Of a stretch of DNA of 40,360 nucleotides, positions 39,614-40,360 are shown in pieces. A program made the translations under genes and the position numbers. The notes under the pieces were generated by a model. It was not told the DNA's origin, ran no database searches, and worked only from the letters and a program-made list of their open reading frames with translations. This stretch comes from Clostridiales bacterium (lineage in GTDB: Bacteria; Bacillota; Clostridia; Christensenellales; UBA3700), in the NCBI GenBank assembly GCA_015055975.1, contig SVHF01000018.1, positions 1 through 40,360 on the forward strand, written 5' to 3'. Position 1 is the stretch's first letter. The number at the start of each line of letters is the position of its first letter.

Positions 39614-40259
39614 CATCAGCCTTTATAGCATAATGGTCAGAATAGTAGATGGCGTTGCCATCTATTTCTTTATGTTCTTGAATTATATCGAACTTCAATG
39701 CAAAGAAATTGTTAGATACAAATATAAAATCTATTGGATCTTCGAAAGATAAATTCTTGCCACCAAAATCTTGGTAAGTTATTCCAGAATCGCTCTCTAT
39801 GGCTTTTTCTTGTGTAGAATTTAGCTTTGCCGAAATTGTTTCATAGCATGTAGAATCTGAAGTTGTATTAAAGTCTCCACAAACAATTATTTCTCTTCCT
39901 TCATCATTTTCTTCGATTCTTCTCATTACAAGCTCTATTTCTTTAGTTCTTGCTTTTTCCCCTAAAACCTCTAAATGAACACAATATACACTTATCTCTT
40001 TTTGCGTCTCTATTTCTTTCAAGATTGCATGTACACATATTCTTAAGAATAGCGCTCCATAGCCTTTAGATTCTTTAGATGGAGTTTCAGATAACCAGAA
40101 CATGTCTTGAGAAATTAGTTCAAATTTTGATTTATCAAAGCTAATTGCGAGTCCTTCTTCCGATTCATCAACCTTTCTTGAATACCAAATAGTTTCAAAG
40201 CCATCTAATGCCTCTTTTATATCTTTTGCTTGATTCTTTCTTACTTCTTGCATACACAA
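39597..40259 (-). CDS. Endonuclease/exonuclease/phosphatase (EEP)-family protein, N-terminus unresolved
   Basis: MQEVRK, IIVCGDFNTTSDS, DPIDFIFVS, SDHYAIKADV motifs; the first beta-strand region is missing from the TTG-started ORF and an in-frame TAA sits upstream. Confidence 0.75.
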   Translation of the reverse strand: MCMQEVRKNQAKDIKEALDGFETIWYSRKVDESEEGLAISFDKSKFELISQDMFWLSETPSKESKGYGALFLRICVHAILKEIETQKEISVYCVHLEVLGEKARTKEIELVMRRIEENDEGREIIVCGDFNTTSDSTCYETISAKLNSTQEKAIESDSGITYQDFGGKNLSFEDPIDFIFVSNNFFALKFDIIQEHKEIDGNAIYYSDHYAIKADVILVQ

Positions 40260-40360
40260 AATAGAAGGCGCATTATCTTTGATACCGCATGCGGACGAAA
40301 TTTTGAACCGATTTTAAATCTTATTATATTTTAGCATAAAGTCTCTAGGGCTTGCATATT

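Noticed and set aside
1-40360. CRISPR array, transposon, integron, phage or defence island
   Set aside because: No regularly spaced repeats, transposase/integrase/Cas genes or terminal inverted repeats found by reading; content is core housekeeping.
1-40360. UGA recoding (suggested by Mollicute-like RpoB Asn526)
   Set aside because: A full-length RF2 is present and addB ends in TGA, so UGA functions as a stop.

Overview
This is a low-GC Firmicutes chromosomal window (probably an uncultured Clostridia-like lineage; the lineage is inferred). It is dominated by minus-strand core information-processing genes. In transcription order, right to left: rpoB-rpoC, SAM-I riboswitch-metK-recD2, a DUF4097-like lipoprotein, secA-prfB-tsaD, rpsL-rpsG-fusA-tuf, an SDR oxidoreductase, two small orphan proteins, rpmG-secE-nusG-rplK-rplA, L10 leader-rplJ-rplL, rplI, addB-addA, corA, and tRNA-Ala-tRNA-Ile followed by an rRNA-spacer-like sequence. 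Plus-strand genes are a lipoprotein (8496-9365), a DUF4250 mini-protein missing from the ORF track (9970-10143), and rqcP-ispDF-membrane protein at the right end. I see no mobile element, CRISPR array, phage or defence cassette. The most interesting signals are regulatory or at single residues: (i) a paired TGTAAAAT repeat with exact 11-bp period, 37-38 bp upstream of the -35 of both the rpoBC and rpsL (str) operons, with a third copy in the rpoB/rqcP divergent region; (ii) apparent leaderless promoters for addB and rqcP; (iii) a SAM-I riboswitch directly after rpoC with no visible rpoC terminator; (iv) naturally substituted drug-target residues, RpoB Asn at E. coli position 526 and RpsL Arg88; (v) a tRNA-Ala/Ile spacer with its own strong promoter and no adjacent 16S; (vi) a structured, unassigned rpsL leader. 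All calls come from reading the sequence; no searches or folding were run.
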